NCBI GenBank assembly: GCA_018399075.1
Contig: CP073763.1
Span: 124,001-188,000 of the forward strand
DNA: 64,000 nucleotides
Direction of reading: 5' to 3'
Origin: Simkaniaceae bacterium
GTDB taxonomy: Bacteria > Chlamydiota > Chlamydiia > Chlamydiales > Simkaniaceae
The notes under the pieces are model-generated. The model worked only from the letters and a program-made list of their open reading frames with translations, did not search any database and was not told the DNA's origin. Below, one piece after another: positions 60,114 through 64,000 of this stretch. Position numbers and translations under genes: made by a program. The number at the start of each line of letters is the position of its first letter. The stretch's first letter is position 1.

Positions 60114-61073
60114 GTGTCAGACGAACTTTATGACCATCATTCAAAAAAAGTGAAGGGGAACGCCCTGCCTGAAAATCCTGAAAAAGGCGAGGCTAAAGGA
60201 CGCTTTCCTTCATGGCTTCACCGAAAACTTCCTCGTGGTCCAGAACTCTTTAAGACAACTGCCATCCTAAGTGAAAATAATCTCAACACTGTTTGTGCTG
60301 AGGCAAAGTGCCCAAATCGCTTAGAGTGCTTTTCAAACAAAACAGCCACCTTTTTAGCTTTGGGAAAAGCTTGCACAAGAGCCTGTGGTTTTTGTGATAT
60401 CGACTTTGACAAAACCCCCCAGCTCCCCGAAAAAGATGAACCTGAGAGAATTGCAAAATCAGCAAAAGATTTAGGGCTTCGCCATATTGTGATCACAATG
60501 GTAGCGCGAGATGATTTAGCCGATCAAGGAGCGCGCCATATTGCCGAGATCATTCAGGCGATTCGAAAAGAAAACGTGAATGCAACTGTTGAAGTCCTCA
60601 CCTCTGATTTTTCCGGAGATGAAAAGTCGCTTGACATTGTTCTTGAGGCAAAACCTGAAATCTTTAATCACAATATCGAAACAGTGCGCCGAATGACTCC
60701 CCGTGTCCGCCATAAAGCCACGTATGATAGAACGCTTGATGTTCTAGCTTACGTAAAAAAATCTGGAAAGGTTCCCTTTGTGAAATCTGGAATTATGGTG
60801 GGGCTTGGAGAAACAGACGAAGAAATTAAAGAGACCCTTCACGATCTTCAAAATGCAGGATGCTCTATCATCACAATGGGACAATACCTACAACCGAACA
60901 AACATAAGCTCCTTGTGAAGTCTTTTGTCACACCAGAGCAATTTAAAGAATATGAACGTTATGGGCATAGTCTTGGGATTAAATACATGTATTGCGGACC
61001 TTTTGTCCGCTCAAGTTATAACGCCTCCCTTTTAAAAGACCATGCTTTCAAAGGAGAAACTTTCCGTGGTTAA
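60114..61073 (+). CDS. lipA: Lipoyl synthase
   Basis: A 319-residue radical-SAM enzyme starting at GTG. Auxiliary cluster C61-x4-C66-x5-C72, SAM cluster C87-x3-C91-x2-C94, and the C-terminal RSSYNA with Ser ligand are all present. It inserts sulfur into octanoyl groups of E2 and GcvH proteins. Adjacent to lpdA (lipoamide use). Confidence 0.96.
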   Translation: MSDELYDHHSKKVKGNALPENPEKGEAKGRFPSWLHRKLPRGPELFKTTAILSENNLNTVCAEAKCPNRLECFSNKTATFLALGKACTRACGFCDIDFDKTPQLPEKDEPERIAKSAKDLGLRHIVITMVARDDLADQGARHIAEIIQAIRKENVNATVEVLTSDFSGDEKSLDIVLEAKPEIFNHNIETVRRMTPRVRHKATYDRTLDVLAYVKKSGKVPFVKSGIMVGLGETDEEIKETLHDLQNAGCSIITMGQYLQPNKHKLLVKSFVTPEQFKEYERYGHSLGIKYMYCGPFVRSSYNASLLKDHAFKGETFRG

Positions 61074-61965
61074 TGTAAACACATCAATGATTGACACAAT
61101 CGATATGGAAATCCTCATGCATCGAGATGTTCACTTTGGAGGAAGTTTTGATGTCATGCTCGAATATTATATGCAGCAAGGTGTTGGGAAAATGCCTGAT
61201 TTCGAGATTGATCAAATCCTTCGCCTCCAAAAAATTGAAAAAGATCAAAATGAGAACCTCTCAGAGCTTTACCTCCCTGAGGCAGCAAAAGACCAGGTTA
61301 ATAAGGCAAAAAAAATGTACCAAGATCTGCGTGATGTCTATTCTGATGAAAAGGCTCCTCCAGAGAGCCTTCTCTTAAGTGATCTTATTCTATCTGAAGA
61401 AGAGCTTCCAGAAAAAGAAATCAAAGCAATTGTCGAAAAAGGGAAAGAAATTGTCCCCACTCTTATCTATCTCCTTTCTTCCCATACTTTTTATGAGCCC
61501 TTGAATCCTGGATATGGACGAAGCCCTATTTTTGCCGCGAAGTGTCTGGCAGAAATCCAGGACGAGCGAGCCATTCCTCCTCTTTTCGAAGCGCTCGGGC
61601 AAGATAATTTCTTTACCGATGAAGAAATTATTAAAGCCCTTGCTTCTTTTGGAGATCAATCCAGGGCCTTCTTAATCAAACGACTTAAAAGCGATCCTTT
61701 CTCAAACGACAACGAGTATGCTGCCATTGCCCTCAGCGGCTTTTCAGAAGATGAAGAAATCGCACAGGCCTCGCTTGAAGTCCTTGAAAAAGAAGAGACT
61801 TTAAAAAAACCTCTCTTTGCAAGCTACCTTGTCTTTGCTTGCTCTAATCTTACTAAAGCGAGTAAGCAGCAGCGGTTTATCGCCATCACAAAAAAAGAAG
61901 GTCTTCCTAAAACCATTCTTGAGGAGATGATGATTGTCATAAAAAACTGGAAGAAAACAACCTAA
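61066..61965 (+). CDS. HEAT-like repeat protein of unknown function
   Basis: The start chosen is GTG 61066 because AAGGAG lies 9 bases upstream; the frame is open to ATG 61042 but lacks a site. It overlaps the lipA stop by 8 bases, so is co-translated. The 299-residue, soluble product has HEAT/armadillo-like helical repeats in the C-terminal two thirds (AAKCLAEIQDERAIPPLFEAL, ALASFGDQSRAFLIKRL, YAAIALSGFSEDEEIA). Likely a protein-binding scaffold; partner unknown. Confidence 0.7.
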   Translation: MVNVNTSMIDTIDMEILMHRDVHFGGSFDVMLEYYMQQGVGKMPDFEIDQILRLQKIEKDQNENLSELYLPEAAKDQVNKAKKMYQDLRDVYSDEKAPPESLLLSDLILSEEELPEKEIKAIVEKGKEIVPTLIYLLSSHTFYEPLNPGYGRSPIFAAKCLAEIQDERAIPPLFEALGQDNFFTDEEIIKALASFGDQSRAFLIKRLKSDPFSNDNEYAAIALSGFSEDEEIAQASLEVLEKEETLKKPLFASYLVFACSNLTKASKQQRFIAITKKEGLPKTILEEMMIVIKNWKKTT

Positions 61966-62020
61966 CCAATTTCATTGATTTTCCCTAATCCATCCTCTAT
62001 AGAAAGGATAGGGGGAAGAA

Positions 62021-63310
62021 ATGAATCGCAAAAAGGGACATAAACTCACTGATCGTGTGGCATGCATTATTTTGGCAGGAGGCCAAGGAACCCGCCTCTT
62101 TCCATTAACGCAACACCGAAGCAAACCTGCTGTCAATTTTGGGGGACGGTATCGGCTTGTCGATGTTCCGATTTCTAACTCTCTTAATTCCAATATGAAT
62201 CATATTTTTGTTATCTCCCAATATTTTTCCTCAGCCCTAAATCAACATATTAAAGAGACCTTCCCTCTTGATCATTTTCAGGGGGGAAGCCTCACCCTCC
62301 TTTGCCCTGAAGAACGTCCTGAAGGAAAAATCTGGTACGAAGGAACAGCTGACGCCGTTCGAAAAAATATCGATGAGTTAACTAAACTTCCGATTGATTA
62401 TTTTCTTATCCTTTCTGGAGATCAGCTTTACAATATGGATCTTGAAGCAATGGTTCAGTTTGCTTATGATAAGGATGCTGATCTAACCATTGCTTCTCTC
62501 CCCGTTGGGGAAGAGGTTGCCTCTCGCTTTGGACTCCTTAATATTGATAAAGAAGCGAATATCATTGATTTTCAAGAGAAACCGACTGATCCTGAAATCC
62601 TTAAAAAGTTTGAGGTCCCTGATGATTTTGTCCATAGCCATGATGTTCACTGCGCTAATCCTCCTTGTTTTCTTGCCTCAATGGGTATCTATGTCTTTAA
62701 GAAAGAAGTCCTCATTAATCTACTCAAAGAAGATCAAGGACATGACTTTGGAAAGCATATGATCCCCTACCAACTGAAAAAGGGGAAGGGAGCAGCCTTT
62801 CTCTATCAAGGGTATTGGGAAGATATAGGAACGATCTCTTCCTACTATGAGGCAAATCTCTCTCTCACGACTAATGACCTAGGCCTTGATCTTTATAATG
62901 AAATCCTTCCCATCTATGCCCATAATCACTACCTTCCAGGCGCACGCATCTCAAATACAACACTTAAAGATTCTATTGTTTGTGATGGCTCAGTGGTTGA
63001 GGGGAAAGAGGTGACACATAGCATCGTTGGGGTCCGTTCAGTCATAAAAAAAGGGACAATCATTAAGGATTCCATTCTCCTAGGGAATAAAACTTATACC
63101 GATGTCAAGGATGCCACCCTCCATTATACCATTGGTGAAAACTGCCATATCGAAAAAACAATCATCGATCTCGATGTTCACATTGGCAATAATGTCCATC
63201 TAACCAATAAGAAAAATCTTGAGACCTACGACGGCGAAGGAATCTATATTCGCGATGGGATCATTATTGTTACAAGTGGAACAACCCTTCCCGATGGCTT
63301 TGCTTTATAA
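62021..63310 (+). CDS. glgC: Glucose-1-phosphate adenylyltransferase
   Basis: A 429-residue ADP-glucose pyrophosphorylase, the committed step of glycogen synthesis. IILAGGQGTRLFPLTQHRSK, YWEDIGTISSYYEANL, EGTADAVRKN and GDQLYNMD are present, with a C-terminal left-handed beta-helix of hexapeptide repeats. The arginine and lysine residues expected for allosteric control are not assignable by eye. It is followed by a metallophosphoesterase gene, matching the order I recall for C. trachomatis. Confidence 0.95.
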   Translation: MNRKKGHKLTDRVACIILAGGQGTRLFPLTQHRSKPAVNFGGRYRLVDVPISNSLNSNMNHIFVISQYFSSALNQHIKETFPLDHFQGGSLTLLCPEERPEGKIWYEGTADAVRKNIDELTKLPIDYFLILSGDQLYNMDLEAMVQFAYDKDADLTIASLPVGEEVASRFGLLNIDKEANIIDFQEKPTDPEILKKFEVPDDFVHSHDVHCANPPCFLASMGIYVFKKEVLINLLKEDQGHDFGKHMIPYQLKKGKGAAFLYQGYWEDIGTISSYYEANLSLTTNDLGLDLYNEILPIYAHNHYLPGARISNTTLKDSIVCDGSVVEGKEVTHSIVGVRSVIKKGTIIKDSILLGNKTYTDVKDATLHYTIGENCHIEKTIIDLDVHIGNNVHLTNKKNLETYDGEGIYIRDGIIIVTSGTTLPDGFAL

Positions 63311-63336
63311 ATGGTGATCCATTAACCTCAATAAAT

Positions 63337-64000
63337 ATGAAAATTTGGGCAATTGCTGATTTGCATCTTTGTTTTGGTGCTCCTGATAAAAGTATGGAGG
63401 TCTTTGGCCCTGCATGGGAAAACTATGTCGCACGCATCGAAGAAAACTGGAAAAAGATTATTCGTCCCGAGGATCTTGTTTTATTGGCAGGGGACATCAC
63501 CTGGGCGATGAAACTAGAAGAGGCGATGAAGGATCTCAATTGGATTGATGCTCTTCCAGGAACTAAGGTCATCCTAAAAGGAAACCATGATTACTGGTGG
63601 CCTTCGAATAAAAAGCTAGTAGAGGCTCTTCCTCCTTCCATCCATTTTGTGAATAATAGTGCCTATACAATTGGAGATATCACAATTGGTGGGAGTCGCC
63701 TTTGGGACACAAGTGAATATTCCTTTAGTGAATATATTACCTTTGTGGAAAGTCCCCTCGTTAAGGAAAAGAAAATCGATGAAAGGGAAGTCGAGCGGAT
63801 TTACAATCGAGAACTCGAGCGCCTCCGAGTAAGTCTTCAGCAACTGGACTCTAAGGCAAGCTATCGGATAGCAATGACTCACTATCCTCCAATTGGAGCG
63901 GATTTAAAGGAAACGCGCGCTTCAAAAATTCTAGAGGAATTTGGGATCAATGTCTGCGTTTTTGGGCATTTACACAATGTAAAAAAAGAGCGCCCACTTT
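63337..64000 (+). CDS. Metallophosphoesterase, 3' end outside window
   Basis: A frame starting ATG 63337 (MKIWAIADLHLCFG) runs to the window end without a stop, 221 codons. Calcineurin-type metal-binding motifs are in order: DLH near residue 8, GDITW, GNHDYWW, THYPP and GHLHN near the right edge, so the catalytic domain is almost complete. Probably cytoplasmic, a dinuclear metal phosphodiesterase; substrate unknown. It follows glgC by 26 bases and may share its transcript. Confidence 0.85.
   Translation, partial: MKIWAIADLHLCFGAPDKSMEVFGPAWENYVARIEENWKKIIRPEDLVLLAGDITWAMKLEEAMKDLNWIDALPGTKVILKGNHDYWWPSNKKLVEALPPSIHFVNNSAYTIGDITIGGSRLWDTSEYSFSEYITFVESPLVKEKKIDEREVERIYNRELERLRVSLQQLDSKASYRIAMTHYPPIGADLKETRASKILEEFGINVCVFGHLHNVKKERPL

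Noticed and set aside
1-64000. CRISPR array, insertion sequence, integrase or rRNA genes
   Set aside because: No regular short direct repeats with unique spacers, transposase or integrase motifs, or rRNA sequence were seen on either strand.

Overview
The window is chromosomal DNA of a member of the Chlamydiae outside the genus Chlamydia (Parachlamydiales; the MOMP-like porin resembles the type I know from Simkania and Waddlia, so a Simkaniaceae-like organism is my best but tentative guess). Several gene neighbourhoods match those I remember from Chlamydia trachomatis: mcsA-mcsB, tRNA-Lys/Glu-frr-pyrH-tsf-rpsB-tRNA-Gly followed by pbp2, gpsA plus a UDP-sugar pyrophosphorylase, ruvC-ruvA, mnmE-nth-psd-secA, lpdA-lipA, and glgC followed by a metallophosphoesterase. 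Between these conserved blocks lie accessory genes that are mostly surface-directed, secreted or unrecognised.

Layout. 1-5.6 kb: the 3' part of a very long ORF (entering from the left edge) whose C-terminus is followed by three related small genes, arranged like a polymorphic toxin with duplicated immunity genes. 5.6-9.6 kb: GNAT acetyltransferase, small secreted protein, mcsA, a degenerate mcsB, and a TarI/IspD-like cytidylyltransferase fused to a short-chain dehydrogenase (Bcs1/Acs1 architecture, predicted CDP-ribitol synthesis). 9.6-17.7 kb: a GH8-like protein and a two-partner secretion pair (TpsA exoprotein, TpsB transporter). 17.8-21.1 kb: three tRNAs and frr-pyrH-tsf-rpsB. 21.2-25.1 kb: a secreted protein and two paralogous Inc-like membrane proteins with matching promoters, in the place where ompA sits in Chlamydia. 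25.2-34.7 kb: pbp2, an O-antigen ligase/polymerase-like protein, a Wzc-like co-polymerase with a degenerate kinase domain, a Wza-like export lipoprotein and UDP-glucuronate 4-epimerase. 34.7-36.7 kb: a palindromic repeat, coaD and a bifunctional NAD(P)HX repair enzyme. 36.7-42.7 kb: a MOMP-like gene remnant, a tiny secreted zinc-ribbon peptide, a glycine-rich autotransporter and a MOMP-like porin. 42.8-46.6 kb: gpsA, a short UDP-sugar pyrophosphorylase and two heptosyltransferase-family genes. 46.7-54.2 kb: ruvC-ruvA, an orphan gene with strong expression signals, mnmE, nth, psd, secA. 54.2-57.8 kb: an accessory island of a vWA protein, a phosphoribosyltransferase-like protein with a Ser/Pro-rich N-terminus, and a NADAR-domain protein. 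58-64 kb: zinc-ribbon membrane protein, lpdA, lipA, a HEAT-like protein, glgC and the start of a metallophosphoesterase.

How the parts fit. The housekeeping blocks serve translation, protein export, DNA repair, lipoyl and glycogen metabolism. Accessory genes point to an elaborate envelope: a capsule/O-polysaccharide-type export set, a possible CDP-ribitol enzyme, type Vb and type Va secretion, MOMP-like porins, Inc-like membrane proteins and an interbacterial or host-directed toxin locus. All assignments come from reading motifs by eye; no database search or computation was possible.
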